A stretch of DNA of 64,000 nt from Telmatospirillum siberiense. Lineage in GTDB: Bacteria; Pseudomonadota; Alphaproteobacteria; Rhodospirillales; Magnetospirillaceae. The notes beneath the pieces are model-generated. The model did not search any database and was not told the origin of the DNA. It saw only the letters and a list, made by a program, of their open reading frames with translations. Below, one piece after another: positions 27,247 through 36,831 of this stretch; within the stretch, counting starts at the first letter, position 1, and every line of letters begins with the position of its first letter. The position numbers and the translations under genes were made by a program. Location: positions 1-64,000 of the forward strand of contig NZ_PIUM01000019.1 in the NCBI RefSeq assembly GCF_002845745.1. The letters run 5' to 3'.

Positions 27247-28317
27247 ATGACATCCATCGAAGCCGCATCAGCCGCTTCGGCGACGGGCGTCCCCTCCCGC
27301 ACCCTGCGCAACCATTCCCTCCATGAGAATTCCCTGTGGCCGGGGCTTCTGCTGACCGGGCTGATCGCCGGCCTGGCTTTCGCGCTTCGCCGGCTTCCCG
27401 GCGTGGCCACCTTCAGTCCGATGATCCTGGCGATCATCATCGGCATGGGTTTCCACAACATCATCGGAACCCCGCGCCGGGCCAAGGCGGGAATCACCTT
27501 CAGCCTGCGGCGGATCCTGCGTCTGGCCATCATTCTGCTGGGCCTCCAGCTTACCGCGGCTCAGGTCGCCGAAGTGGGGGCGCTGGGCATCGGCGTCATC
27601 GTCGCCACCCTGGCCGCCACGTTTCTCTTCACCCAATGGTTCGGCCGGCTTCTCGGCGTCGAGCGCAAACTCGTCGAACTGATCGCCGCCGGAACCTCGA
27701 TTTGCGGTGCCTCGGCGATCGTCGCCACCAACACGGTAACCGAGGCCCCCGACGAGGATGTTACCTATGCGGTGGCCTGCGTGACCGTCTTCGGCTCGAT
27801 ATCGATGTTTCTCTATCCGACGCTGACGGGGGCACTGCACCTCGACCCCCATGCCTATGGCCTGTGGGCCGGCGCTTCGATCCATGAGATCGCCCAGGTG
27901 GTCGCCGCCACCTTCCAGGACGGACAGCAGGCGGGGGAATTCGGCACCATCGCCAAATTGAGCCGGGTCATGCTGCTGGCCCCGATGGTCATCGCGCTGG
28001 GGCTGTGGAGCGCCCGGCGCCGGATATCGCAGACCCAAGGGCATTCCCGCAAAAAAGCGCCGATGCCCTGGTTCGTGCTGGGCTTCGTCGTCCTGGTCGG
28101 GCTCAACAGTATCATCACCATTCCGGCTCAACCGAAGGAATGGCTGGTCCAATTGACGTCATTCCTGCTCTCCGTCGCCCTTGCCGCCATGGGTCTGGAA
28201 ACCGACATCCGGAAACTGAAGGCGAAAGGATTCCGCCCATTCCTGCTGGGAGCGACATCCTGGCTGTTCATCGCGCTGTTCAGTCTGGCGCTGGTGAAAT
28301 TCGCCGATTTCGGTTGA
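27247..28317 (+). CDS. YeiH-family (UPF0324) putative anion exporter
   Basis: A 356-aa membrane protein with about 10 helices in two halves. Conserved features: [62 protein letters not shown] and the mid-membrane [13 protein letters not shown]. The C-terminal [20 protein letters not shown] is also characteristic. Members are annotated as putative sulfate exporters, with limited experimental support. It is monocistronic; the upstream spacer is AT-rich and shared with the methyltransferase gene. No LysR regulator is adjacent, unlike E. coli yeiH. Confidence 0.9.
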   Translation: MTSIEAASAASATGVPSRTLRNHSLHENSLWPGLLLTGLIAGLAFALRRLPGVATFSPMILAIIIGMGFHNIIGTPRRAKAGITFSLRRILRLAIILLGLQLTAAQVAEVGALGIGVIVATLAATFLFTQWFGRLLGVERKLVELIAAGTSICGASAIVATNTVTEAPDEDVTYAVACVTVFGSISMFLYPTLTGALHLDPHAYGLWAGASIHEIAQVVAATFQDGQQAGEFGTIAKLSRVMLLAPMVIALGLWSARRRISQTQGHSRKKAPMPWFVLGFVVLVGLNSIITIPAQPKEWLVQLTSFLLSVALAAMGLETDIRKLKAKGFRPFLLGATSWLFIALFSLALVKFADFG

Positions 28318-28369
28318 TTGGGCGGACGGATGTCCGCTGCCCGACGCGTGAGGGGCACAAAATTAAGAC

Positions 28370-28396
28370 AGGGCAAGCGGGGGACCCCGCCTGCCC
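28370..28396 (+). terminator. Strong GC hairpin downstream of yeiH-like gene
   Basis: A near-perfect stem: AGGGCAAGCGGGG pairs with CCCCGCCTGCCCT around a GA loop, about 55 bp after the stop. No U-run follows, so it may be a factor-dependent end or a stability element. A smaller hairpin (GCGGAC/GTCCGC) is at 28322-28337. Confidence 0.5.
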
Positions 28397-28417
28397 TGAT
28401 CGATCCCGGCAATGTCC

Positions 28418-28587
28418 TTGCCTCGATCCGTCCCGTGGATCTATTCTTCGGCCGTTATGCAGATACCTCGCCCCATCACCGCACGATTTTCGTACCGCCG
28501 GTATCTTCTGGCGGCATAGGGTCGTTTCTGCATCAACACGCGAATGAACCGGAGCCGCCCCAAAGCAAGGCGGCTTTCGTTTTTTTG
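28418..28587 (+). ncRNA. Candidate small RNA with intrinsic terminator
   Basis: A classical intrinsic terminator (stem AGCCGCC/GGCGGCT at 28553-28559 and 28569-28575, then TTCGTTTTTTT) lies 235 bp after the last plus-strand gene and beyond another strong hairpin, with no plus-strand gene ending nearby. Upstream is a plausible promoter: TTGCCT (28418-28423), 18 nt, TATTCT (28442-28447). The RNA would run from about 28454 to 28587 and contain a further hairpin near 28490-28515 (ACCGCC/GGCGGC). A 20-codon frame inside (ATG at 28458) could be chance or a leader peptide. Confidence 0.4.
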
Positions 28588-28736
28588 GCTCTCATCCATC
28601 ATTCGAACGCCGCACGGACCGGGCGGTCTCCCCGCAACGAGGAGGTCTTGAACGATGTTCGATTTCGATGTGGTGACCGGACCCGCCGGCCAGGTCGCAT
28701 CCGATAAACCGCGGCCGCAGGAGGAGCCCCTGAAGG

Positions 28737-28776
28737 CCCCGCCGGCCGGGGACGAGAAACGCCCCGGGCCGGCGGG
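28737..28776 (-). terminator. Long GC hairpin downstream of purH
   Basis: CCCGCCGGCC with CGGGG pairs with its complement on the other arm with one bulge, around a GAGAAA-type loop. It begins 9 bp after the purH stop. No U-run is seen, but position and stability suggest a 3' end. Confidence 0.5.
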
Positions 28777-28784
28777 TGAGACGG

Positions 28785-30362
28785 TTAATGCCGGAAATGC
28801 CGCATGCCGGTGAAGACCATGGCCAGGCCCGCCTGGTCGGCGGCGGCGATCACCTCGGCGTCGCGCATCGAGCCACCCGGCTGGATGACCGCCGTCGCCC
28901 CCGCCTCGGCGGCGGCCAGCAGTCCGTCGGCAAAGGGGAAGAAGGCGTCGGAGGCGACCACCGAACCGACCGTCTCCGGCTGGGTCAAGCCGGCCTTTTC
29001 GGCGGCCTCGCGGGATTTCCACGCGGCGATGCGCGAGGAATCGACGCGGCTCATCTGGCCGGCGCCGATCCCCACCGTGACGCCCTTCTTGGCATAGACG
29101 ATGGCGTTCGATTTCACATGCTTGCAGACGCGGAAGGCGAACAGCAGATCGGCCAGTTCCTGCTCCGTCGGCTGACGCTTGGTGACGACCTTGAGATCGG
29201 CCATGGCGACACGGCCCGAATCGCGGCTTTGCAGCAGGTAACCGCCGGCGATCGAGCGCAACGTCATCGCCTTTTCGGCCGGGTCGGGCAAGCCGCCGGT
29301 CACCAGCAGACGCAGGTTCTTCTTCGCCGCGAAGGCGGCCCGGGCGGCCTCGTCGGCCTCGGGAGCGATCACCACTTCGGTGAACAGCTTGGCGATCTCC
29401 GCCGCCGTCGGCCCGTCGAGGGGCCGGTTGAGCGCGATGATGCCGCCGAAGGCGCTGACCGGATCGCAGGACAGGGCCTTGGCATAGGCGTCGAGCATGC
29501 TCTCGCCGGTGGCGACGCCGCAGGGATTGGCATGCTTGATGATGGCCACGGCCGGCACGTCGAATTCGGCGACAAGTTCGAAGGCGGCGTCGGTATCGTT
29601 GATATTGTTGAAGGACAATTCCTTGCCCTGAAGCTGGTGGGCGCTGGCGACCCCCGGCCTGACGGCCCCGGTGACGTAGAGCGCCGCCGCCTGATGCGGG
29701 TTCTCGCCGTAGCGCAGGCTCTGCTTCAGTTCGGCGCCGACGGCGATGCGACGCGGGAAGGCATCCCCCAACTGTCCGGCGAACCAACCGGAAATAGCCG
29801 CGTCATAGGCCCCGGTGCGGGCGTAAGCGGTGGCGGCCAGACGGCGGCGCAGCGCCTTGGTGGTCGCCCCGCCGGTCTCGGTCATTTCGTCGCGCACCGC
29901 CTGATAGTCGGCGACGTCGACCACGACGGCGACGTGATCGTGATTTTTGGCGGCGGCGCGGATCAGGGCCGGCCCGCCGATGTCGATATTTTCGATGCAG
30001 TCCTCGAAGGGAGCACCCTTAGCCACCGTCGCTTCGAAGGGATAGAGATTGACCACCACCAGATCGATGGGAGCGATACCGTGGGCGGCCATCGCCGCCT
30101 CATGGCTGGCGTTGCCGCGGATACCGAGAATTCCGCCATGGATCTTGGGATGCAGGGTCTTGACCCGGCCATCGAGCATTTCAGGAAAGCCCGTATGGTC
30201 CGAAACCTCGATGACGGGAAGGCCGGCGTCGCGCAATGCCTTGGCCGAACCGCCGGTGGACAGCAATTCGACGCCTCGCGCGACGAGGAATTTGGCAAAG
30301 TCGATCAGGCCTGTCTTATCGGAAACGGAGATCAGGGCCCGGCGAATGACGGGTTCGTCCAT
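28785..30362 (-). CDS. purH: Bifunctional AICAR transformylase/IMP cyclohydrolase
   Basis: A 525-aa enzyme for the last two steps of IMP synthesis. The N-terminal IMP cyclohydrolase (MGS-like) domain has [39 protein letters not shown] and [15 protein letters not shown]. The C-terminal transformylase has [23 protein letters not shown] (Lys-His catalytic pair), DPVSAFGGI and [11 protein letters not shown]. Length is standard. It sits alone on the minus strand between glycan clusters. Confidence 0.98.
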   Translation of the reverse strand: MDEPVIRRALISVSDKTGLIDFAKFLVARGVELLSTGGSAKALRDAGLPVIEVSDHTGFPEMLDGRVKTLHPKIHGGILGIRGNASHEAAMAAHGIAPIDLVVVNLYPFEATVAKGAPFEDCIENIDIGGPALIRAAAKNHDHVAVVVDVADYQAVRDEMTETGGATTKALRRRLAATAYARTGAYDAAISGWFAGQLGDAFPRRIAVGAELKQSLRYGENPHQAAALYVTGAVRPGVASAHQLQGKELSFNNINDTDAAFELVAEFDVPAVAIIKHANPCGVATGESMLDAYAKALSCDPVSAFGGIIALNRPLDGPTAAEIAKLFTEVVIAPEADEAARAAFAAKKNLRLLVTGGLPDPAEKAMTLRSIAGGYLLQSRDSGRVAMADLKVVTKRQPTEQELADLLFAFRVCKHVKSNAIVYAKKGVTVGIGAGQMSRVDSSRIAAWKSREAAEKAGLTQPETVGSVVASDAFFPFADGLLAAAEAGATAVIQPGGSMRDAEVIAAADQAGLAMVFTGMRHFRH

Positions 30363-30477
30363 GGGTGAATGCCCCCTGGCTGCAAATGAAGGTTGGCGAT
30401 GCGGTTTTGCGCGGCTCTATAGCACGAACGGACCCCGTCGGGCAGAGACTTTCAAGGGAAATCGCAAGCTCGGCCCG

Positions 30478-32418
30478 TCAGACGGTCGCCGGCTGCCCTT
30501 CGGATGACGGGAGACGGTATTCGGGCACCAGACGATGGATCACCCCCATCATCGCGGCGTGGTCGCGCCCGCGGCAAGCCGCCTCCAACTCGTCCAAGGC
30601 GGCGGCGACCGGCGCGAAATCCGTGGCGCGCACCGTCGCCACCAGGATGCCGTCCCGTTCGGTGGGAACCGGCGCCTCGGCCCCGTGAAACAACTCCTCG
30701 AACAGTTTCTCGCCGGGACGCAGGCCGGTGAAGACGATCTTCACGTCGATGTCGGGGCGCCGGCCGGCAAGCCGGATCATCTGGCGGGCCAGATGCAGAA
30801 TCTTCACCGGTTCGCCCATGTCGAGGACGAAGATGCGCCCCTGATATCGCTGCGGATGGGCATAACCCAGGGCGGAGGTCTGCAGCACCAGCTCCACCGC
30901 CTCGCGGATGGTCATGAAATAGCGGGTCATCTCGGGATCGGTCACGGTAATCGGGCCGCCCGCCGCGAGTTGATGTTGAAACAGCGGCACCACCGAACCG
31001 GTGGACCCCAATACGTTTCCGAAACGAACGGTCACGAACCGCGTGCGCGCCTTACCCGGATGGATTTCCCCCGTTTCGCAATCCAGGGCCTGGCAATAGG
31101 TTTCGGCCATGCGCTTGGCCGCCCCCATCACATTGGTCGGGTTGACCGCCTTGTCGGTGGAAATCAGCACCATCAGCGCCACGCCGTGGGCCAGACAGGA
31201 ATCGGCGACGATCCGGGTGCCCACCGCGTTGGTCAGGCATCCCTCCTGCGGATTGGCCTCGACCAGCGGCACATGCTTGAGGGCGGCGGCGTGGAAGACC
31301 AGCTCGGGCCCCTCCTCGGCCAGCACCTGATCGATGCGCAAGCGATCCCGGACGTCGGCGATCAGCGCCCGGCGCGGCAATCCGGGAAAACGCTCGGACA
31401 GCTCGCGGTCGATGGTGTAAAGGGCGAATTCGCAAGCCTCGACCAGACTGATCGCCGCCGGTGCGCAATCGGCGATCTGGCGGACCAGTTCGCTGCCGAT
31501 ACTGCCGCCGGCGCCGGTCACCAGCACCCGGCGTCCCTTGATCAGATCGTGCATGGCGCCGCGGTCGAGCACCGTCTGGGGCCGACCGAGAAGATCCTCG
31601 ACGGCCACCGGCCGCAATTCCAGCTTATCGGCCAGACCGTCCTTGAGATCGGTCAGCCGCGGCAGGCGGGCGAGCGTCATGCCAAGCGCGTCGGCCCGGT
31701 CGAACAACTGGCGGACCAAGCCTCCATTGAGACCGTCTTCGGAAAGAATCAGGCGTTCCGGGGCCATGTCCTTCTGCTTCAGCGCCGCCACGACCTCTTC
31801 CATCTGGTCCAACGTGCCCAGCACCTCCACGCCGTGTATGCCCCGTCCGACCCGGCCCCGGTTTTCCGAAAGCAAGCCGATCACCCGATACTGGGCGTCG
31901 CGCCCCATGGTGGCGCGCAGAAACAGATCGGCGCCGTTCCCGGCGCCGACCACCAGCACCGGAATGCGCCGTTGATCGCCATCCCGATTGAAACCGCCGA
32001 GCCGGCGGTCCTTGAAAAGGCGGTAGGTGAAACGGGGGCCGCCCAGCAATACCAGCAGGGCGAACCAATTGATCAGCAGGGTGGAGCGCGGCAGATCGTT
32101 GAGGCGGGTGAGCAGAAACATCACCGGCAGGAAGATCAGGATGGTCAGGGTCGCCGCCCGGACGATGGTGATCAGGTCGTCGACCGAAGCGAAGCGCCAG
32201 ATGCCGCGATACATCCGCTGGGACATGAAGACCGGTGCCGCCACCAGAACGAACAAGCCGGTGGCAATGGCCAGACGGTCGGCGTCCCAGGTCAAACCGA
32301 GGCTGCCACCCATGCGCAGCCACAGGGACAGAAGGAAGGACAACGCCGCCATGACGATGTCATGGGCAAAGGCGACCGCACTACGATTGATTTGTAAATT
32401 CCGCATGGGCGCAGACAT
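30478..32418 (-). CDS. WbpM/FlaA1-type UDP-sugar 4,6-dehydratase, membrane-bound
   Basis: A 646-aa protein. Four N-terminal membrane helices (about 15-130) are followed by a degenerate nucleotide-binding domain (VLVVGAGNGADLFLRA, about 154) and an SDR domain with VLVTGAGGSIGSELV (298-312). The active-site set STDKAVNPTNVMGAAKRMAE (420-439) has Met-Lys in place of Tyr-Lys, as in all WbpM relatives. WbpM converts UDP-GlcNAc to the 4-keto-6-deoxy sugar used for QuiNAc, FucNAc or bacillosamine. It precedes purH and follows the O-antigen ligase on the same strand. Confidence 0.93.
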   Translation of the reverse strand: MSAPMRNLQINRSAVAFAHDIVMAALSFLLSLWLRMGGSLGLTWDADRLAIATGLFVLVAAPVFMSQRMYRGIWRFASVDDLITIVRAATLTILIFLPVMFLLTRLNDLPRSTLLINWFALLVLLGGPRFTYRLFKDRRLGGFNRDGDQRRIPVLVVGAGNGADLFLRATMGRDAQYRVIGLLSENRGRVGRGIHGVEVLGTLDQMEEVVAALKQKDMAPERLILSEDGLNGGLVRQLFDRADALGMTLARLPRLTDLKDGLADKLELRPVAVEDLLGRPQTVLDRGAMHDLIKGRRVLVTGAGGSIGSELVRQIADCAPAAISLVEACEFALYTIDRELSERFPGLPRRALIADVRDRLRIDQVLAEEGPELVFHAAALKHVPLVEANPQEGCLTNAVGTRIVADSCLAHGVALMVLISTDKAVNPTNVMGAAKRMAETYCQALDCETGEIHPGKARTRFVTVRFGNVLGSTGSVVPLFQHQLAAGGPITVTDPEMTRYFMTIREAVELVLQTSALGYAHPQRYQGRIFVLDMGEPVKILHLARQMIRLAGRRPDIDVKIVFTGLRPGEKLFEELFHGAEAPVPTERDGILVATVRATDFAPVAAALDELEAACRGRDHAAMMGVIHRLVPEYRLPSSEGQPATV

Positions 32419-32463
32419 TAGACCAGCATTCCCAGATTTCCAAGGCGGCGCCTGCCCCGCTTG

Positions 32464-33792
32464 TTATTTCGGCTTTGCCGGCGCCAGAAGCGGCGCCGTC
32501 AAAGCCGCGGCGCCCCAGAGGGTCGACAGCCACCAGCTCTGCCAGATGCCGAACGAGACCGAACTGACCACCAGCCCGGCGACGAGAGCCGCCGCCGTCG
32601 CCGCCCGGGCGATCGGTTCCGCCTTCCGCCGGCGAAGCCGATCCAGGATCCGCCACAGCAGAAACGCCGTCAGTCCCGCCCCGACGGCGCCCAGTTCCAA
32701 CCAGATCTGCAACCAGCCGTCATGCGGATGCAGAGGTAACTGCTCTTCCCAAATCACACAATCCGCGGGTGCCGGCCGGGACAGTCCGGGAATCTCGACC
32801 GGAACGCCATGACCCGGGCATCCCTTGAAACGGGCCACCGGAAGACGCGTCTTTCCGTCCGGAATAGCCCGGGCGCCGTCAAAACCCCAGCCGAACAGAG
32901 GATGTTCCGCGACATGGCGGGCGGTGAAGGACCAGATGGTCAGACGGTGATGGGCCGAGGACGGCAACCATTCCCATTCCGCGCTTTCCTGGGACGGCGG
33001 CAGATGCAGGGCGGCCAGAGGCGCCAGCAGGCAGCCGGCGACGCTGAACACCATGATCGCGCCGAAAACCGCGCCCGGGCGCCACCGGGCGAGCAGCCAT
33101 GTCACCCCGGCACCGGCCAGGGCGACCTTGGCCGCAAGATCATGGGCGAGGCCGACGCCACCCAGCGAGACCAGGAACAAGACGAGGGCGACCGGGCGGC
33201 GACCGCCGCGGACCAGCCAGGCCAGGGTGGGCCATAGCAGCACGGCGATCACGGTGGTCGCCGCGTCCATATTCAAAAACAGACGACCGATGTCGATCCG
33301 GCACAGGCGCTCGATTACCCCCAGTGTCAGCAAAACCAAGCCGGCTAAAACCAAGCCGGCGGCCAGAGCTTCGACCATCCGGGCCTGACGGGCGGGCGGC
33401 AGTTCGGCGAACAGGACCGTCAGCACCCATCCGCCGACGGTGGTGCCGATCAGCATGGCCAGGCTTCTCAGGCTGAACAAGGCGTCGAAGGACCAGAAAC
33501 AGGCGGCGAGGATCCACAAGGCCAAGGCCGCGAAGAGGCCGGTCAGCGGCCATTGCGACCTGAACGCGGCCCCCATCGGAGCCCACCGCGACGGCGCCCG
33601 GGCCATTCCGAACAGCAGGATGATCGAGAGCAGGGAAAGCAGCGGCGCCATCACCAACGCTTTTTGCAAAGACAGCAGCGGCGCCAGGAAAAGAACCCCC
33701 TCGGCGAGACGGCTGATCCCGGCACCCTCCGGGGTGTCGATAGTTTGCTTCGTCACACTGGGCCCCCGATTTGTCTCCGGGCGGCTATACAT
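32464..33792 (-). CDS. O-antigen ligase family protein (WaaL/Wzy_C)
   Basis: About 442 aa with 10-12 hydrophobic helices and one large periplasmic loop (about 265-370) containing RLTIWSFTARHVAEHPLFGWGFDGAR and, later, LPLHPHDGWLQIWLELG. The GxG...R and H-x-H-D/N patterns are the Wzy_C/WaaL signatures. It would join O-antigen to lipid A-core, or polymerise it; the two functions cannot be told apart by sequence. The start is uncertain: ATG 33792 or GTG 33756 (GGGGG upstream of the latter). It is divergent from a heparinase-like gene. Confidence 0.85.
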   Translation of the reverse strand: MYSRPETNRGPSVTKQTIDTPEGAGISRLAEGVLFLAPLLSLQKALVMAPLLSLLSIILLFGMARAPSRWAPMGAAFRSQWPLTGLFAALALWILAACFWSFDALFSLRSLAMLIGTTVGGWVLTVLFAELPPARQARMVEALAAGLVLAGLVLLTLGVIERLCRIDIGRLFLNMDAATTVIAVLLWPTLAWLVRGGRRPVALVLFLVSLGGVGLAHDLAAKVALAGAGVTWLLARWRPGAVFGAIMVFSVAGCLLAPLAALHLPPSQESAEWEWLPSSAHHRLTIWSFTARHVAEHPLFGWGFDGARAIPDGKTRLPVARFKGCPGHGVPVEIPGLSRPAPADCVIWEEQLPLHPHDGWLQIWLELGAVGAGLTAFLLWRILDRLRRRKAEPIARAATAAALVAGLVVSSVSFGIWQSWWLSTLWGAAALTAPLLAPAKPK

Positions 33793-33984
33793 GGGGTATC
33801 TTGGAAAGACCAGAGGCTTTTGCCGGCCCGCAGAGGCTTCATTCCGGGCCAAACGTCTCCCCTCCCCGGGCGATCGCGGGGCGCGGTGATTCCCGATGCG
33901 GGCGACTTGACGGTTCCTTATCCTGATCGCTCGGGCTAATGTACCGCCCGGATTGATGGTATTTTGCAGGGACCGAACGAACGA

Positions 33985-35700
33985 ATGGCAATGATGAGGG
34001 GGGGATTGCTGGCAGGGATTCAAGCCCTGGCCGATCCCGTGCAACGGCGCTGGCTGCTGGGCCGCGTAAGAAACCGTTGGCCGGTCGCGCCGGAAACATC
34101 CGTTCCGGCCTATCGGAACGCTATTCCCGCCGCGGAGGCTCCGGGACGCACGGAGCTGTCCGATTTGACTCCCGCCAAGCCGACGACGGTCCTGCTGACC
34201 CTGCCGGGCGGTGACGCCCTGAGGGTGGTTCCCGGCAAACCCGATGGCCTGGTCGACCGCCACTGGAACGATCCCGCCACGACGAAGGCTTTTCACGGAT
34301 TCGCCTGGACCGCCCAGGATACCGACGGAACGGCGCTGGCCACATTGTGGCCGGCATGGCTCGACCGCTACGGCGCGGGGGGGCATCCGGCCCAGGCCTG
34401 GAATGCGGACGTCGTCGCCGAACGCTCGCTCGCCCTGCTCGACATGATCCGCCGGCATGGCCTGCCCGGTCCCAGGGACCGCACCCTGGCCGCCTTGACG
34501 GGCCACGCCCATGCCCTGCTGGCAAGCTTCGCCGAGACCTCCGCGACGGCCATGGCCTTGACCCGCCGGGCGCAGGCCCTGATCCGCCTCGGCCTCGAAC
34601 TCGCCATGCCGGCAACCGCGGAGTTCGGCTTTACCGCCCTGCTCGCCGAAAGCGAACGGCTGATGCTGCCCTCCGGCGTGGCCAATGTCGATTCAACCCA
34701 TTATCACCTGCGTCTTTGCCAGGAGTTGGCCGACGCCTGGCTCGCCGCCATCCGCCATGACCGGCCGCAAGCGGCGCCGTTGGAGGCTGTCTTGCGACGG
34801 GCAATGGCGGTCGTGCCGCCCTTGACCCTGCCGGGAGGCCTGCCCTTCATCGGCGACGTCGTCGAAGACCTGCCGGTCGGATGGCTCAAGGGATTGCTGC
34901 GGAACGCCCCCATGGATCAGGGTTGGACCGGCCGTCTTCCCGCCAACGAACGGGCGCGTCTCGGCGAATTGCGCGACGATTGCCTGCTGGCCGATCTCGA
35001 AGCCCTGCGGGCCGACGGTTGGTTGCGCCTGGATTTGGGTCCGTGGAGCGGGCTGTGGCACAGCGCCATCGGCGGCTGGCCGGCCTTCGACGGTCATGGC
35101 CACCAGGACGCGGGATCCTGCGAGCTTCATTTCGGCGGTGTTCCGGTTTTCGTCGATCCGGGCGGGGGACGAACGGGCGCCATCAATGGAGGCCGCCTCA
35201 GCCGTCACGCGGCGGCGCACGGCGGTCTTCAGTTGAATGGCCGCGATCCCTATCCGCTCGATCATCCGGATTACAGCGAGGCCTTCCGCCGCGAGATCGT
35301 TGGAACGGCTCCCTCCTTGCGGGCCGAATTCGACGGCGCCAGCTTCACCTTCGGCAAGCTGGGCGGGGGCAACGGTCTCAGGGAGGGAAGCCGGCGCTGG
35401 CATTTCCTCGGCGATGGCTTCGGCATCGACGAGATGCTGAACGGCACCGGACGCGCCCTGGTGACCCGCCGCTTCCTCACCCCGTTGACGGTGCGCCGCG
35501 AGGATCCCCAGACCGTCCGTCTGGAAGGGGGCGGCCAGCGTTTCCGGCTGATCGCCGATCAGCCGGTGAGCATCTCGGACGGCTGCCGCTGGAACGGCTT
35601 CGGCGTCACCGAACCACTGCATATCATCGAAATCAGCGGCCGGTTCAATCTACCCTGGCGCGGCAGCCTCCGCGTCGTCGCCTGTCAGGATCCCACATGA
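33985..35700 (+). CDS. Heparinase II/III family protein
   Basis: About 571 aa. The first part is an alpha-helical toroid (about 90-330) with STHYHLRLCQELADAWLAAI. The Hep_II_III beta domain follows (about 340-570) with GWPAFDGHGHQDAGSCELHFGG followed by VPVFVDPG. Asn/His/Tyr residues of the lyase site are partly visible (DSTHYH, HGHQD). In glycan loci these proteins are thought to trim or cleave uronate-containing polysaccharide. There is no clear signal peptide, so its site of action is unclear. ATG at 33985 is chosen over an upstream TTG at 33964. The stop overlaps the next GT by 4 bp. Confidence 0.85.
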   Translation: MAMMRGGLLAGIQALADPVQRRWLLGRVRNRWPVAPETSVPAYRNAIPAAEAPGRTELSDLTPAKPTTVLLTLPGGDALRVVPGKPDGLVDRHWNDPATTKAFHGFAWTAQDTDGTALATLWPAWLDRYGAGGHPAQAWNADVVAERSLALLDMIRRHGLPGPRDRTLAALTGHAHALLASFAETSATAMALTRRAQALIRLGLELAMPATAEFGFTALLAESERLMLPSGVANVDSTHYHLRLCQELADAWLAAIRHDRPQAAPLEAVLRRAMAVVPPLTLPGGLPFIGDVVEDLPVGWLKGLLRNAPMDQGWTGRLPANERARLGELRDDCLLADLEALRADGWLRLDLGPWSGLWHSAIGGWPAFDGHGHQDAGSCELHFGGVPVFVDPGGGRTGAINGGRLSRHAAAHGGLQLNGRDPYPLDHPDYSEAFRREIVGTAPSLRAEFDGASFTFGKLGGGNGLREGSRRWHFLGDGFGIDEMLNGTGRALVTRRFLTPLTVRREDPQTVRLEGGGQRFRLIADQPVSISDGCRWNGFGVTEPLHIIEISGRFNLPWRGSLRVVACQDPT

Positions 35701-36812
35701 GCCCTCCGCGCCTGCTGTTCCTCGTCACCGAGGACTGGTATTTCTGCAGCCATCGGATGGATCTGGCCAAGGCGGCGCAGAAGGCCGGATTCGAAATCCA
35801 TGTGGCGACGCGCATCAGCCAGCACGAGGCCGCCATTCGGGCTGCCGGTTTCGTCCTGCACGAAGTCAATCTCGATCGGGGAATCGGCAATCCCTTGCGC
35901 GAAATCGCCGTTCTGGTCGGCCTGTTGCGCCGGGTCAGACCCGATATTCTGCACAACGTGGCCTTGAAACCGGCGGTGTTCGGCTCGCTGGCGGCCCGCC
36001 TGACCGGCGTAGACCGCCTGATCAACGCCGTCTCGGGCCTCGGTTACGTCTTCATCAACCGGGGCGGCGTCGCCGGTCTTCTGCGGCCGCTGTTCATTGC
36101 CGCCTTCCGCTTCCTGTTTGGCGGGGCCAACCGTCACGTCATCGTCCAGAACGCCTATGACAAGGCTTTCTTCGACGCTCTGGTCGAGCCGGCCCGGGTC
36201 CATCTTATCCGCGGCGCCGGCATCGATGTCGAAAAATTCATTCCGTTTCCGGAACCTCCAGGACCGCCATTGGCGGCGGCGGTTTCCCGTCTGCTGTGGG
36301 ACAAGGGCATCGGCGAGTTGGTCGAAGCCGCGCGGCTTTTGAAGGCGCGTGGCGTGAATTTGCGCATCGCCCTGGTCGGCAAACCCGACCCTGCCAATCC
36401 CCGCACCATCGCCGAGGAGGAAGTGCGCCGCTGGGTCGCCGAAGGACTGGTCGAATGGTGGGGGTTCAAGGACGATGTGCGCGAGGTTTGGCGCCAGGCG
36501 CATATCGCCGTCCTGCCGTCCTACCGCGAGGGTTTGCCCAAGGCGCTTCTGGAAGCCAGCGCCTGCGGGCGGCCGATGGTGGCCACCGATGTGCCGGGAT
36601 GCAACGAACTGGTGCGCAACGACGACAACGGTCTTCTGGTGCCGGTCCGCGAGGCTCCTCCGCTGGCCGACGCCCTGGAGCGCCTGGCCAATGATCCGCA
36701 TCTCAGGGCCCGACTGGGCCGCCGCGCCCGGGAACGGGCCGAACAGGAATTCTCCAGCCGGCAGGTGATCGCCCCGCATCTGGAGTTGTATCGAGCCTTG
36801 AAGCCCCTGTGA
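35697..36812 (+). CDS. Family 4 glycosyltransferase (WbpT/PglA-like)
   Basis: A 371-aa GT-B enzyme. N-terminal: LLFLVTEDWYFCSHRMDLAK, DILHNVALKPAVFGSLAARL and NAVSGLGYVFI, typical of O-antigen GTs that act right after the initiating phosphotransferase. C-terminal: VAVSRLLWDKG-type strand (AAAVSRLLWDKGIGELVEAA) and PSYREGLPKALLEASACGRP with the E-x7-E motif. ATG at 35697 overlaps the heparinase-like stop (ATGA). The next gene is the WbpL-like transferase 19 bp away. Probable role: second sugar of the O-unit. Confidence 0.9.
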   Translation: MSPPRLLFLVTEDWYFCSHRMDLAKAAQKAGFEIHVATRISQHEAAIRAAGFVLHEVNLDRGIGNPLREIAVLVGLLRRVRPDILHNVALKPAVFGSLAARLTGVDRLINAVSGLGYVFINRGGVAGLLRPLFIAAFRFLFGGANRHVIVQNAYDKAFFDALVEPARVHLIRGAGIDVEKFIPFPEPPGPPLAAAVSRLLWDKGIGELVEAARLLKARGVNLRIALVGKPDPANPRTIAEEEVRRWVAEGLVEWWGFKDDVREVWRQAHIAVLPSYREGLPKALLEASACGRPMVATDVPGCNELVRNDDNGLLVPVREAPPLADALERLANDPHLRARLGRRARERAEQEFSSRQVIAPHLELYRALKPL

Positions 36813-36831
36813 GGAAAGGAGTCCGATCAGA

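Noticed and set aside
28655-28813. Small plus-strand frame with a GAGGAGG site (starts MFDFDVVTGPAG)
   Set aside because: It is Pro/Gly-rich, runs through the purH hairpin and into the purH 3' end; looks like chance, though the ribosome site is good.
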